Assembly: GCA_050008715.1 (NCBI GenBank)
Contig: JBEKMC010000004.1
Span: 7,219 to 71,218, forward strand
DNA length: 64,000 bases
Source of the DNA: JAKACA01 sp050008715
GTDB lineage: Bacteria; Actinomycetota; Acidimicrobiia; Acidimicrobiales; Bog-793
Reading direction: 5' to 3'
Made by a program: the position numbers and the translations under genes. Positions 8,844-17,977 of the stretch are shown one piece after another. How positions within the stretch are numbered: position 1 is the first letter of the stretch; each line of letters begins with the position of its first letter. The notes under the pieces were generated by a model. It saw only the letters and a list, made by a program, of their open reading frames with translations. It made no database searches and was not told the DNA's origin.

Positions 8844-9268
8844 GGCGACAGGCAGGATCTTCAGCTTCCTTCCGGGCCGCGTGCCCGTGTGATGCCTCGC
8901 GGAGACGCTCAGGGTCAGCGCGAGGCGCCTCGACCGGTCGGGCGGCTCCGGCGGCAACGAGACCGCCAGAGCCCGAGCCGAACCCAACCCCCGATTCAGT
9001 CGACCTCTTCCAGTCACCCGCCGGACGCCGCCGCGAGGACTTCGCCGTAGCCCTCCACCGCGCTCTGCGGTAGCCCGGATGGACGGCCCGGGCAGAGGAC
9101 GGCCTTGCGTTGCCTTCGCGAGCGTTGCATCCCGCCAACCCAGACTGACCCCAAGGGTCAGACCGGTTCCCCACTCCAACGTGTAGAGCCGTATTAGGCT
9201 CCTTCCAAGCTGCGCGGCGGTCGCCTAGCGCAACTCGTCCCAAGGGACCAACACAGGGGGAGTGCCCG
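8844..9268. other. 425-bp intergenic region ahead of the permease
   Basis: No credible reading frame. It ends with the ribosome binding site of the permease (GGGGGAG seven bases before the ATG) and contains one clear inverted repeat, listed separately. The rest is GC-rich without recognised structure. Confidence 0.45.
9145..9161. promoter_or_regulatory. Inverted repeat upstream of the amino-acid permease
   Basis: CTGACCC-CAA-GGGTCAG, perfect 7-bp arms with a 3-nt centre, about 108 bp before the permease ATG. Size and position fit a dimeric repressor or activator site (GntR- or LysR-like). No regulator gene lies next to it. Confidence 0.4.
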
Positions 9269-10855
9269 ATGAGCGATAGCGCTGGAACGCGATCGTGGGA
9301 CGAGGAGCGGCTTGCGAGCCTCGGCTACAAGCAGGAGCTCAACCGCGGCTGGAGCGGGTTCTCTAACTTCGCGATTTCGCTCACGATCATCTGCGTCCTC
9401 AGCGGGTGCTTCACGACCTTTGGACAGGCGTGGAACGACGGCGGCCCGATCGCGATCTCGATCGGCTGGCCAGTGATCAGCCTCCTGGTCCTCCTCGTCG
9501 GGCTTTCGATGGCCGAGCTCGCTTCGAAATACCCGACCGCGGGCGGCATCTACTACTGGGCGTACAGCCTTGGCGGCGTGCGCTGGGCGTGGTTCACGGG
9601 TTGGTTCAATCTGCTGGGACTTATCGCTATCACCGCCGCCGTCGATTATGGGGCCGCGTCGTTCCTGAATTCGGTGCTCGCCTTGTACGGGCTCCACTTC
9701 ATCATCAATTTCACGACGACCAGCCCCTCTACGATCCTGCACAATACGTTCATCCTGTTCTTCCTCATCCTGGCCCTCCACAGCCTCGTCAACGTCTTCT
9801 CCTCGCACCTGGTGGCGCTGCTCAACCGGATTTCGGCTTGGTGGATGCTCGCTGGGGTGGTGGTGATCGTGGGCGTGCTGGCCTTCGGACCCTCCACGCA
9901 CCAGAGCTTCTCCTGGGTGTTCTCACATCGGAACAACAACAGTGGATTCTCGGGTCACTTCTACTGGTTCATGATCCTGCCGCTCGGCTTCCTGCTCACC
10001 ATGTACACGTTCACCGGCTACGACGCTTCAGCGCACTTGTCAGAGGAGACTCACAATGCCGAGCGCGCCGCCCCGCGCGGGCTGTGGACGTCGATCGCCT
10101 ACTCGGCGGTCGGTGGCTGGGCGGTGTTGCTCGCGATCACGTTCGCGGCCACCCACATCGCCGCGATCAACGCGGGCGGCGGCGGTGCGGTTCCGATTGT
10201 CGAGACGGCGCTCAGTTCCGGCCTCGCGAAGCTCGTCCTCGACATCTCCACCATCGGACAGTTGTTCTGCGGGATGGGCTGCGTTGCCGCCGCCTCGCGA
10301 ATGGTGTTCGCCTTCTCGCGCGACCGCGCCGTGCCAGGCCACTCTCTGTGGCGACGTCTGAACAAGCACAGGACGCCGACTTGGGCGGTGCTGTTCGTGG
10401 TCGTCTTCGCCCTCGTGATCACGATCCCGGCGCTATTCGGTAACAAGGCCGGACTCCCGGTGGCATTCTTCGCGGTCACATCAATCACGACGATCGGGCT
10501 GTACATTGCCTATATCCTGCCGGTCTTCCTCCGCTTGCGGTTGGGGAAGACGTTCGAGCCGGGCGTGTGGAACCTGGGCAAGCACTACCGGTGGATCAAC
10601 ACCATCGCCATCGTCTGGGTCGTAATTTGCGTCATCATCTTCATCCTGCCCACGTCACCCGCCGCGGTTCCGTGGAACAGTGGCTTTAGTTGGAGTGCCT
10701 TCAACTACGCGCCACTTGTCACCATCGCTCTGGCGCTCGGGGTCTGGATCGCCTGGGAGGCTGGCGCCAAGCGGACGTTCACGGGCCCGGTGAGGACGCT
10801 CGACGATCCCGACGTCGGCACACCCGATGATCCTGCGCTGATGCCAACGAATTGA
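9269..10855 (+). CDS. Amino-acid permease, APC family
   Basis: Membrane transporter for amino acids or related amines, driven by ion gradient or exchange. The protein has 528 residues with about 12 hydrophobic segments. The cytoplasmic N terminus ends in LASLGYKQELNRGWSGFSNF, followed by TM1 (AISLTIICVLSGCF) and the conserved TM2 sequence GLSMAELASKYPTAGGIYYW, typical of the GABA/amino-acid permease branch. TFTGYDASAHLSEETHNA matches the APC TM6 to TM7 region. The start ATG has a strong upstream GGGGGAG. A decayed relative lies 500 bp downstream on the other strand. Confidence 0.9.
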   Translation: MSDSAGTRSWDEERLASLGYKQELNRGWSGFSNFAISLTIICVLSGCFTTFGQAWNDGGPIAISIGWPVISLLVLLVGLSMAELASKYPTAGGIYYWAYSLGGVRWAWFTGWFNLLGLIAITAAVDYGAASFLNSVLALYGLHFIINFTTTSPSTILHNTFILFFLILALHSLVNVFSSHLVALLNRISAWWMLAGVVVIVGVLAFGPSTHQSFSWVFSHRNNNSGFSGHFYWFMILPLGFLLTMYTFTGYDASAHLSEETHNAERAAPRGLWTSIAYSAVGGWAVLLAITFAATHIAAINAGGGGAVPIVETALSSGLAKLVLDISTIGQLFCGMGCVAAASRMVFAFSRDRAVPGHSLWRRLNKHRTPTWAVLFVVVFALVITIPALFGNKAGLPVAFFAVTSITTIGLYIAYILPVFLRLRLGKTFEPGVWNLGKHYRWINTIAIVWVVICVIIFILPTSPAAVPWNSGFSWSAFNYAPLVTIALALGVWIAWEAGAKRTFTGPVRTLDDPDVGTPDDPALMPTN

Positions 10856-10916
10856 GCCCAAAAGCGATTTGGTAAAAATTGAGGCGTCTCGAAGGCAAGG
10901 GGTGCTGTGTCACCGG

Positions 10917-10938
10917 CACCGCGTGAGGGACCGGTGCA
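10917..10938 (+). terminator. Possible terminator hairpin after the permease
   Basis: GCACCG-(10 nt)-CGGTGC, about 60 bp after the permease stop. The stem is short and has no T-tract, so this is tentative. Confidence 0.3.
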
Positions 10939-11095
10939 GCGATCGCCGGAGCCAATTTTGACTGCGCCGACAGCTCTGTCGACTGGCCAGCGAGATTGAC
11001 CAGGACTGAGAGATACATGTTGCGGACCGAACTCGGTCACTGCCTGTATCTGGTTTTCGGGAGAATCGATGAGGCGCCGCTTCGCTAGACCCCAA

Positions 11096-11339
11096 GCCCC
11101 CTCCCGCCCCTGCCCCTCCGTGTCTCGCTCCGCTCGCTGGCTGGCTGGCCGTGGCTCTCGTGCCTGCTGCCGTCGTGGTGGTCGTGCTCGCCGGCCCGTC
11201 CGGCCGGGTGCGTGGCCGCCGTCCGGTCCGGCTCTGGTCGTGGAGGTTTCTTGCCTCGTGGTGTGCCTGCCGGCCCTGTTTCCGTTCCCTGCGCGGTGGG
11301 TTTGGGCCCTCTTTGAATGCCCTCCCTTGCTTTCTCCCG
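11096..11339. other. Strongly A-depleted tract (T-free on the minus strand)
   Basis: Within 244 plus-strand bases there are only three A residues (11244, 11316, 11317), and the first 220 bases hold just one. Flanking DNA has normal A content. On the minus strand this means almost no T, so no stop codons occur and all three minus frames are open for mechanical reasons; their translations (Arg/Gly/Pro/His/Asp-rich) are not evidence of coding. No known element is recognised. It adjoins a broken permease gene. Confidence 0.7.
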
Positions 11340-11369
11340 ACCTTGGAGAGGGCGGCCATCCAGATTGCA

Positions 11370-11531
11370 ACCGAAGTAGTAAAGGGTCAGGCAACCGGAC
11401 AGGACGGAGATGATCGTGAACGACACCGCGAAGTTGGAGAAACCGCTCATCCGCCGCCGCAGCTCCTGCGCGTAGCCGAGGGCGTGAAGCTCGCTACGTC
11501 CGAGTCGATCCCGCCGTCGCCGGCAGTACCC
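11370..11531 (-). pseudogene. Remnant of an APC amino-acid permease (frameshifted and truncated)
   Basis: On the minus strand one frame gives AGDGGIDSDVA, and a second frame continues ELHALGYAQELRRRMSGFSN and FAVSFTIISVLSGCLTLYYFG. Together these are a standard APC permease N terminus through TM1 and closely resemble the intact permease at 9.3 kb. The frames join if one G is restored near 11490 (gcg-agc where gcg-gag is expected). Homology stops abruptly after YYFG (11370), close to the A-depleted tract. No other part of the gene is in the gap. Upstream a 15-bp sequence (cccaatcccggcgtc-like) is repeated twice near 11558-11588. Confidence 0.7.
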
Positions 11532-11639
11532 ACGGGAACCGTCTCCGTCGTTGCCCCCCCAATCCCGGCGTCCCCAATCCCGGCGTGCCCCCGCCGTTCC
11601 TAATGTCCAGACATTACGGGCGGTCGGAAGCGCCCGGTG

Positions 11640-12935
11640 TCAACCCTCGCTGGCACCGACCGTGCCGGCACCGTCTGCGATCCCTTCACTGATGCGGGTC
11701 CCGGACCTCTCCTCGAGGACGAGCTCGCCCTGCCCGTCGAAGGCGAGTGCTGCGTTGCCGCTGGCGAGGCGCTCGAGCGACGCCCCGATGAGCTCGTGGC
11801 GCCAACCTGAGGTCAGGCGACCGGTGGGGACGTCCTGAAAGAAACCCAACAGATCCGCCCTCGTCGCCAACACCGCCGGGTCCAGCTCGAGATCGACGGC
11901 ACGTTGCCCCACATAGGCGCTCGCCAACGCGATCATCGGCTTGTTGAGACGCTCCAGGCCTTGCCCCGGCGAGAACCGCACCGCCGAGGCAGCAAGGTTG
12001 CGGCCTTTCTCGACAGCGGCCAGCACCTCATCCGGGACCGAACCGGTGAGATGACGGCTGTCGACGCCGCGCGTCCGGCGCAGCTCGTCGCGATCGCGCG
12101 GAGGTCGCTGCGCCAGGCAGGTGACGGCCAGATCGGACAGCACGAACCGCACCGGTACATCCAAGCGCTGAGCGCGGCGTTCCCGCCAGGCGGCCACCTC
12201 CTGTGCCACGCCTCGGGCAGGCCCGCGCAGCTGCCGCGAGTGCGGCAGGCGCCACCACGCCTCCTCCGGCACCGTCGGCGACCGGTCCTTGGCGAGGGCG
12301 ACGGCGCACTCCTCCTCCGCCCAGCGGCCGCGGCCGAGGGCGTCGAGACGCTCCGTGAGCCCGCGCCGCATCTCGAGAAGGTGGGCGACGTCGCCGGCCG
12401 CGTAGGAGAGCTGGCTTGGCGACAGCGGTCGCTGGATCCAGTCCGCCAGCTGGTCGCCCTTGTGCAGCCGGATACCGAGGAGCGCCTCGGCCAGGCTCAC
12501 GAGAGACGGCGAGACGTACCCGAGGAAACCCGCCGACACCTGCGTGTCGAACATCCGCCGCGGGAGCGTCCCGCATGCCCGCTCCAGTACTTCCAGATCC
12601 TGGTCGGCGGCATGCAAGACCGCCACGATGTCGGACTCGAAGACCGACGCCAACGGCGCCACGTCGACGGCGAGCGGGTCGACGAGGGCGATCCCGCCCG
12701 GCCAGGCGATCTGCACGAGGGCGAGATGAGGGAAGTACGTGCGCTCGCGGTGGAACTCGGTGTCGAGGGCGTACTCCTCCACGCTCGACAGCTCGGCGAG
12801 CAGCTCGTCACGGCTGTCCTCGTCGTCGACCATCCGCCAGGCGCCGGGCTGCACGCTCGTCGTCCCCGGCTCGGGGGATATCTCTGCCGTGCCCCTGGTG
12901 CGACGGAAGGGCTCCCGGCTCGGGGTCCGTGTCAT
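11640..12935 (-). CDS. rnd: Ribonuclease D-type 3'-5' exonuclease
   Basis: Processes the 3' ends of tRNA precursors and other stable RNAs; metal-dependent DEDD exonuclease. The protein has 431 residues. Exo I is ALDTEFHRERTYFPHLALVQ, Exo II lies around AVLHAADQDLEVL, and Exo III is QLSYAAGDVAHLLEM. HRDC-type helical domains fill the C-terminal half. A 30-residue N-terminal extension precedes the domain; the longer start was kept because homologous sequence begins before the internal Met (WRMVDD). It is 7 bp downstream of the flavin reductase stop on the same strand. Confidence 0.88.
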   Translation of the reverse strand: MTRTPSREPFRRTRGTAEISPEPGTTSVQPGAWRMVDDEDSRDELLAELSSVEEYALDTEFHRERTYFPHLALVQIAWPGGIALVDPLAVDVAPLASVFESDIVAVLHAADQDLEVLERACGTLPRRMFDTQVSAGFLGYVSPSLVSLAEALLGIRLHKGDQLADWIQRPLSPSQLSYAAGDVAHLLEMRRGLTERLDALGRGRWAEEECAVALAKDRSPTVPEEAWWRLPHSRQLRGPARGVAQEVAAWRERRAQRLDVPVRFVLSDLAVTCLAQRPPRDRDELRRTRGVDSRHLTGSVPDEVLAAVEKGRNLAASAVRFSPGQGLERLNKPMIALASAYVGQRAVDLELDPAVLATRADLLGFFQDVPTGRLTSGWRHELIGASLERLASGNAALAFDGQGELVLEERSGTRISEGIADGAGTVGASEG

Positions 12936-12942
12936 GCCGCCG

Positions 12943-13488
12943 TCAGCCCCCGTAGCTCATTCGTGTGTCTTCCATCCGCAGCACGGGCATGTCCTCGGCG
13001 CCGTCGGCGAAGCCGGCGTCGACGACCTCACCGACGAACAGGGTGTGGCTCCCCACGTCGAGGTGCTGGCGGACTTCGCAGTCGAGCCACGCAAGGGCGA
13101 TCTCGGGGATCGGCGCGCCGCTGCGCCCGTGTCGGTACGGCATCCCGTTGAGGGTCGCCGCCCCGGGATCCTCGACCGCCGGCTTGACGAACTTCCGGAC
13201 CTCGGCGCGCTGCTCCCGGGACAGCAGGCTGAGCGTGAAGCACGCCCCCTCGGAAATGAGGCGGTGCGTGACGGCGGCGGCTTCCACCGAGACGGCAAGG
13301 TGTTTCGGCTGCACGGAGATCTGCATCGCCCAGTTGATCGTCATGAGGTTGCGCCGGTCGCCGGATCGGCTGCCGAGCACGTAGAGGCCCATCGGGAGCT
13401 TCCAGAGAAGGCGCCGGCGCATACGGTCGTAGGCATCATGCTCAACGCCCGGCGGGAACGGTCCAACGGGGACACCGGGCGTGGCCAT
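12943..13488 (-). CDS. Flavin reductase-like FMN-binding protein
   Basis: 181 residues with the flavin reductase split-barrel pattern: LLWKLPMGLYVLGSRSGDRR, NLMTINWAMQISVQPKHLAVSV, and ISEGACFTLSLLS. In known relatives such proteins use NAD(P)H to reduce FMN for a partner monooxygenase, but no monooxygenase is adjacent here, so it may instead be an F420- or FMN-binding protein of other function. Start ATG 13488 was preferred over the GTG just before it. Probably cotranscribed with the RNase D gene. Confidence 0.8.
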   Translation of the reverse strand: MATPGVPVGPFPPGVEHDAYDRMRRRLLWKLPMGLYVLGSRSGDRRNLMTINWAMQISVQPKHLAVSVEAAAVTHRLISEGACFTLSLLSREQRAEVRKFVKPAVEDPGAATLNGMPYRHGRSGAPIPEIALAWLDCEVRQHLDVGSHTLFVGEVVDAGFADGAEDMPVLRMEDTRMSYGG

Positions 13489-13534
13489 CACGGCTCAACG
13501 TAGCCCGGCGGGCGCGCGACCCGGTGATGGCTCG

Positions 13535-14014
13535 TCACAGGTGTTCCTTCCACGTGACCCCGAGGGCGGCCAGTCGCTGCTGGGCTTTCTTGAGATCTGC
13601 AATCGCCGTGTTGAACAACGCAAGGTCGGCCGCCATGCTCCCGGAGTGGACGGATCTGACGCCGCTGCAACTCGTCGACGCATTGACGACGGTGGTGTCT
13701 GCGTCGTTGAGATCGTTCGTGAGCGTCTGATCCGGCGTCGGCAGCGTGACGTAGGCCGTGCCGACATCCGAAGCCAGTCCGCCGCAGATCGTGCGCACGA
13801 CTTTGGCCGAGCCGGCCGCCACGGCCTTGTGGACGAGGGTGATGTCGGCCACGATCTGATCGTGGTTGGCGACGAAGCTGTTCTGGCTCGCCCACTGCTG
13901 AACCTTTTGCGCCGTCGTGCCGGAGTACGGGGAGCACCCGCCGAGGATGACGGCCGCCAGCATGATTGCGCCGGCGGCGCCCCGCGACCGGTGGCGACTG
14001 AGCCGAAAGGTCAC
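13535..14014 (-). CDS. Small secreted lipoprotein, function unknown
   Basis: 159 residues. A basic N terminus and hydrophobic stretch (AAGAIMLAAVILGGC) end in a lipobox LGGC, so the mature protein is expected to be lipid-anchored outside the membrane. The rest is Ala/Thr-rich and helical, with one pair of Cys residues that may form a disulfide. GTG start overlaps the tyrS stop as GTGA, which indicates coupling. No family recognised. Confidence 0.7.
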   Translation of the reverse strand: MTFRLSRHRSRGAAGAIMLAAVILGGCSPYSGTTAQKVQQWASQNSFVANHDQIVADITLVHKAVAAGSAKVVRTICGGLASDVGTAYVTLPTPDQTLTNDLNDADTTVVNASTSCSGVRSVHSGSMAADLALFNTAIADLKKAQQRLAALGVTWKEHL

Positions 14015-15306
14015 CCGAAGATCAGCACGTGGTAGTCCCGGCGCCCGCGCCGCAGGAGCACGTACCGGTCGCTCAGCAGGTCAGCGCGAGAGATGGCAGC
14101 CGCGCTGTCGTCATCGGCGCCACCGCGCCGCATGTTGTTGACGTAAGCACCCCCTTGGGCGATCGCCCTGCGGGCCTCGCTCCGGGAGGCGACGAGACCG
14201 CTCGACACGAGCGCCCCGGCGAGATCGAGCCCGTCACCGTCGAGCGCCGCGCGTGGCAGTGACGACGACGGTGCGTCCGCCACGACGTCGGCGAGCAAGT
14301 CCGCGTCGAGGGCGGCGATCTCCTCGGTGTAGAGCGCACGGGCGGCTCGCTCGGCGCGGGCGGTCTCGTCGGCCCCGTGCACGAACGTACAGACGGAGCG
14401 GGCGAGCTCCTGCTGGGCCTCCCGTCGCTCAGGGTGGTCCTCCGTCGCCTGCTCGAGCCGCTCGATCTCCTCGTGATCGAGAAACGTGAACCGCCGCAGC
14501 ATCACGCCGGCGTCCGCGTCGGGAACGCGCACGAACCACTGGTACATGGCGAAGGTGGGCGTCAAGTGCCGCGCGAGCCAGACTGCGCCTGCCTCGGACT
14601 TGCCCATCTTCACGCCGTCGCTGCGGACGAGCAGGGGCCAGGTGAACGCGTGAGCTTCTGCCCCCCGAACCTTGTGGATCAGGTCGAGACCCATCGTGAT
14701 GTTGCCCCATTGGTCGCTGCCGCCCATCTGGAAGCGACAGCCGTAAGTGTCGAACAGGTGCAGGTAGTCGGTCGCCTGCAGGAGCATGTAGCTGAACTCG
14801 GTGAACGAGATACCTTGATCCGGGCGACCGATCCTCGCGCTGACCGACTCCTTGGCCATCATCTGGTTCACGCTGAAGTGCTTGCCGATGTCCCTCAGGA
14901 AATCGATGAGCCGGAACTCGACGAGCCAGTCGGCGTTGTTGAGCAGGAGGGCCTGCGAGTCGCCGCGGTCCGGCGAGAAATCGAGCAGGCCCGCCAGCTG
15001 TGATCGGATGCCGGCGACGTTCTCGGCGATCTGCTCGGCCGCCAGCAGCGGGCGCTCCGTTGCTTTACCACCCGGGTCGCCGATGTAGCCGGTGCCGCCG
15101 CCGGCGAGGGAGATCGGACGGTGGCCGGCGTCCTGCAGCCGCCGAAGGGTCACGATCCCGAGCAGATGACCGATGTGGAGGCTTGGGGCGCTCGGATCGA
15201 AACCCGCGTAGGCGGCGTGACGTTCGGTGTCGAGGGCTCGGCGCACCGAGGGGCTCTCCTGCTCGATCAAGCCGCGCCAGGACAGATCCTCCGACAGCGT
15301 TGCCAT
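14011..15306 (-). CDS. tyrS: Tyrosyl-tRNA synthetase
   Basis: Class I aminoacyl-tRNA synthetase charging tRNA-Tyr. The protein has 431 residues. The HIGH signature is exact (SLHIGHLLG near residue 46), the tyrosine pocket sequence is YMLLQATDYLHLF with GGSDQWGNI, and the KMSKS loop reads KMGKS (SDGVKMGKSEAG). The C-terminal 70 residues form an S4-like RNA-binding domain (ARRAIAQGGAYVNN). Start ATG 15306 was chosen; a GTG two codons upstream is possible. Divergent from the DUF169 gene, with about 100 bp between. Confidence 0.96.
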   Translation of the reverse strand: MATLSEDLSWRGLIEQESPSVRRALDTERHAAYAGFDPSAPSLHIGHLLGIVTLRRLQDAGHRPISLAGGGTGYIGDPGGKATERPLLAAEQIAENVAGIRSQLAGLLDFSPDRGDSQALLLNNADWLVEFRLIDFLRDIGKHFSVNQMMAKESVSARIGRPDQGISFTEFSYMLLQATDYLHLFDTYGCRFQMGGSDQWGNITMGLDLIHKVRGAEAHAFTWPLLVRSDGVKMGKSEAGAVWLARHLTPTFAMYQWFVRVPDADAGVMLRRFTFLDHEEIERLEQATEDHPERREAQQELARSVCTFVHGADETARAERAARALYTEEIAALDADLLADVVADAPSSSLPRAALDGDGLDLAGALVSSGLVASRSEARRAIAQGGAYVNNMRRGGADDDSAAAISRADLLSDRYVLLRRGRRDYHVLIFG

Positions 15307-15408
15307 GCTCACAGCGTGCCACGCCGGGAGCGGGACGAGCGAGACGGCGCCGGCGAGCCATACGGGGGCCGGCCCGGCGGGCGGCGGCCGGCGCTACCGT
15401 TTCCCCGT

Positions 15409-16164
15409 ATGACGACGATCACGTCCGCGAGCGAATGGACCGCCCTTTCAGCCCGTCTTACGAGCGCGTTGCACCTGGCGGTACCACCGATATTCCTCGC
15501 GTTCGAGAGTGAGCTGCCCGAGGGGGTTCGCCAGTTCGACGGTCAGATGAGCGAGCCCTCCGCCGACGGCCGCAGCGGCAAGGTGAGCGCCTCGTGCGTG
15601 TTCTGGATGGAGGCGAGCCGGGCCGAAGGTGCCTTCGCCACGCAGGCCGAGGACCACGGCAACTGCAGCGTCGGCCGGTTGACCCACGGCTTCGCCTCCC
15701 TCGACGAGGTCGCCGGCAACGATGACGTCGCCGCCCTGCTGGCATCCGGCTGGGTGACGCCGGAGATGGTGCCGGCGATCCCGGTGGTGACGCAGCGCCC
15801 GGTCGTCATCAGCTACGGGCGCGTCGACAAGATGCCGTCTGGTGTCAGCCCGGACGTCATCATGGCGCGGGTGAACGGCCGCCAGTTGATGGTGCTGTGC
15901 GACGCCCTCCCAGGCCTTCGGATCGAAGGCAAGCCGCAGTGCCACATCGTCGCCGTCGCGAAGGAGCAGGGCGTGCCCGCCGCCAGCGTGGGCTGCGCCC
16001 TCAGCCGGGCCCGCACCGGGATGCGCCCGGAGGAGATGACCTGTGCGTTTCCTGCTTCCACCTTCGCCGACATCGTCGGGCAGGTGGAGGCGACCGCCGC
16101 CACCGACGCGGTCGTGGCGAAGTACGCGGTTGACGACGCCCGCCGTTTCGACGCCCGCAAGTGA
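15409..16164 (+). CDS. DUF169 family protein
   Basis: 251 residues. The pattern of the uncharacterised DUF169 family is visible: AVPPIFLAF near the start, a Cys in GNCSVGRLTHGF, PVVISYGRVDKMP, and the late CALSRARTGMRPEEMTCAFPA. Members have conserved cysteines and are sometimes found with metal- or redox-related genes, but no activity is established. It stands alone between tyrS and menD, with no hint of its role from neighbours. Confidence 0.75.
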   Translation: MTTITSASEWTALSARLTSALHLAVPPIFLAFESELPEGVRQFDGQMSEPSADGRSGKVSASCVFWMEASRAEGAFATQAEDHGNCSVGRLTHGFASLDEVAGNDDVAALLASGWVTPEMVPAIPVVTQRPVVISYGRVDKMPSGVSPDVIMARVNGRQLMVLCDALPGLRIEGKPQCHIVAVAKEQGVPAASVGCALSRARTGMRPEEMTCAFPASTFADIVGQVEATAATDAVVAKYAVDDARRFDARK

Positions 16165-16223
16165 TCCTCGGGCTTACTCGAAGGAGCTCTGTCTGCGAAG
16201 GGCGCGACAGGCGAGGTTCTCGA

Positions 16224-17975
16224 TCAGCCCGAGGCCGCTCGTAGCCCGCTGAGCGACTGCCGGACGGAAGCGTCGATCTCGGCGTGCAGGGCGACGTTGC
16301 CCCTTCGCTCGGTGTGGGCGATGACGAAGACGGGCAGGCCACTGACAGAGGCCTGCCGCCTCGCCGTATCCAGTGCAGGCACAACGTCAGCGGCGGCTGC
16401 CGGCTCGAGCACCGGATAGCCGCACCCACGGGCGAGGTCGGACACGGCCGGCCGCTGCGGGGTTCCGAACAGTCGCTCGAACTCCGTCTCGGGGAGCTCG
16501 CCCGATTGCGGGAGGAAACTGAAGATGCCTCCGCCCTCGTTGTCGAGCACGACGATCACGATCGGAAGCGGTGGGCCCCCGTTCGCCGGCCGCACGAGGG
16601 CCGACGCGTCGTGTAGCACCGCCAGGTCGCCCACAAGGGCGAAGACGTCGCCCCAGGCCCCGGAGGCGGCCACGCCGAGCGCGGTCGACACGACACCGTC
16701 GATGCCGTTAGCGCCGCGATTGGAGAAGACCCGCGGTGGCGATGTCCGGGGCCGCCCGAACCATTCGAGGTCTCGGACCGGCATCGAGGAGGAGACGACG
16801 ATGGCCGCGTCGGCCGGCGCGTGGGCGTACAGCGACCTTGCGACTCCCGGCTCGGTGATCTCGGGATGGCCGCGCAGCACGCCGTCGATGGCGGCCTGAG
16901 CGACTGTCTCCGCCTCGGCCCAGGCACGCGACCAAGGGCTCGGCGCAGCGGGCCCTGCGCCGTCGACCCTGAGGCCGCCCGCATGCACTGCCGCCTCCCG
17001 GCCGGCGTCCTTCCAAGCCCAGTGTGGATCGACGGCGACATGGACGGCGCCGGCGGCGGCGGTCCGGGACAGCCACCCTGCCAGCACCTTGGACGCCCAT
17101 GGGTCACCCACGCGCACGACAACCTCCGGCGTCATCTCCCCGGCGAAACGCTCATCCCGCAACAACGCGTCCGCCGCCCCCACGACGCTGGCGTCTGCCA
17201 GCCGGCAGCCCGACCGCGGGTCCGCCAGCACCGGCCAGCCGAGAGCAGCGGACAACGCCGGGATGCTCTGCCCGCACCGGTCGGCTCCCCCGCCGGCCAC
17301 GATGAGGCCCCGGGCCTCAGGGCGCAGGAGGTCGCTCAGGTCCTCCGTGCCCCCTCGCACCGGGGTAGGCCCGGTGGTTCGATGCCAGGGCCGGCCTGGG
17401 GCCCTCGGTGGGGGCAGCTCGCCTGGCTCACCGATCAGCGGCTCTCGGAAGGGCATGTTGAGGTGGACTGGGCCTGAGCCGAGAGGGCCGCCTTCCGCTT
17501 CGGCGACGGCGCGGCTCGCGAACGAGCGCCACGCCCCGCGGGCCGCCTCATCCGGCACGCCAAAATCACCGAACCAGCGGACCGCCCGACCGAACAGGTG
17601 CGTCTGGTCGATGGTCTGCGGTGCCCCGACGTCGCGCAGCTCGGGCGGCCTGTCTGCGGTGCAGACGACGAGGGGCACGCCGGCGTGATGTGCCTCCACG
17701 ACAGCCGCGTGCAGCTCGGCGGCGGCCGTGCCGCTCGTCGTGAGCACGACGGTGGGCCGCAGCGAGGCGAGCGCCAGCCCGATCGCGAAGAAACCCGCCC
17801 CGCGCTCGTCCAACCGCACACTCACCCGCAGACCGCCGTGGCGCACCAGCGCGAGTGCCATCGGCGTGGATCGCGAGCCGGGGCACACGACGGCGTCGCG
17901 AACGCCGTGGCGCCACCACTCGTCGGCAAGCGTGGCGCAGAACGCCGCCGCGGTGTCTGCCGCTACGTTCGACAT
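16224..17975 (-). CDS. menD: SEPHCHC synthase (menaquinone synthesis)
   Basis: Thiamine-diphosphate enzyme joining isochorismate and 2-oxoglutarate, the first committed step of menaquinone synthesis. The protein has 583 residues. The N-terminal PYR domain shows VVCPGSRSTPMALAL and LDERGAGFFAIGLA with the catalytic Glu; the C-terminal PP domain shows NRGANGIDGVVSTALG and the diphosphate-binding GDLAVLHDASAL, then VVLDNEGGGIFSFLPQ. It is divergent from menH with only 2 bp between the two start codons, so their promoters must lie inside each other's coding sequence or upstream of it. Confidence 0.96.
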   Translation of the reverse strand: MSNVAADTAAAFCATLADEWWRHGVRDAVVCPGSRSTPMALALVRHGGLRVSVRLDERGAGFFAIGLALASLRPTVVLTTSGTAAAELHAAVVEAHHAGVPLVVCTADRPPELRDVGAPQTIDQTHLFGRAVRWFGDFGVPDEAARGAWRSFASRAVAEAEGGPLGSGPVHLNMPFREPLIGEPGELPPPRAPGRPWHRTTGPTPVRGGTEDLSDLLRPEARGLIVAGGGADRCGQSIPALSAALGWPVLADPRSGCRLADASVVGAADALLRDERFAGEMTPEVVVRVGDPWASKVLAGWLSRTAAAGAVHVAVDPHWAWKDAGREAAVHAGGLRVDGAGPAAPSPWSRAWAEAETVAQAAIDGVLRGHPEITEPGVARSLYAHAPADAAIVVSSSMPVRDLEWFGRPRTSPPRVFSNRGANGIDGVVSTALGVAASGAWGDVFALVGDLAVLHDASALVRPANGGPPLPIVIVVLDNEGGGIFSFLPQSGELPETEFERLFGTPQRPAVSDLARGCGYPVLEPAAAADVVPALDTARRQASVSGLPVFVIAHTERRGNVALHAEIDASVRQSLSGLRAASG

Positions 17976-17977
17976 CT

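Noticed and set aside
11096..11339. Diversity-generating retroelement template or variable repeat
   Set aside because: Such elements need adenines at variable sites and a reverse transcriptase nearby; neither is present.
11085..11450. Long minus-strand reading frames in the A-depleted tract
   Set aside because: The minus strand there has almost no T, so stop codons cannot occur; openness in all three frames has a compositional cause, and the products are low-complexity.
13028..13384. Plus-strand frames over the flavin reductase and RNase D genes
   Set aside because: Arg/Ser/Pro-rich shadows of minus-strand genes without ribosome sites.
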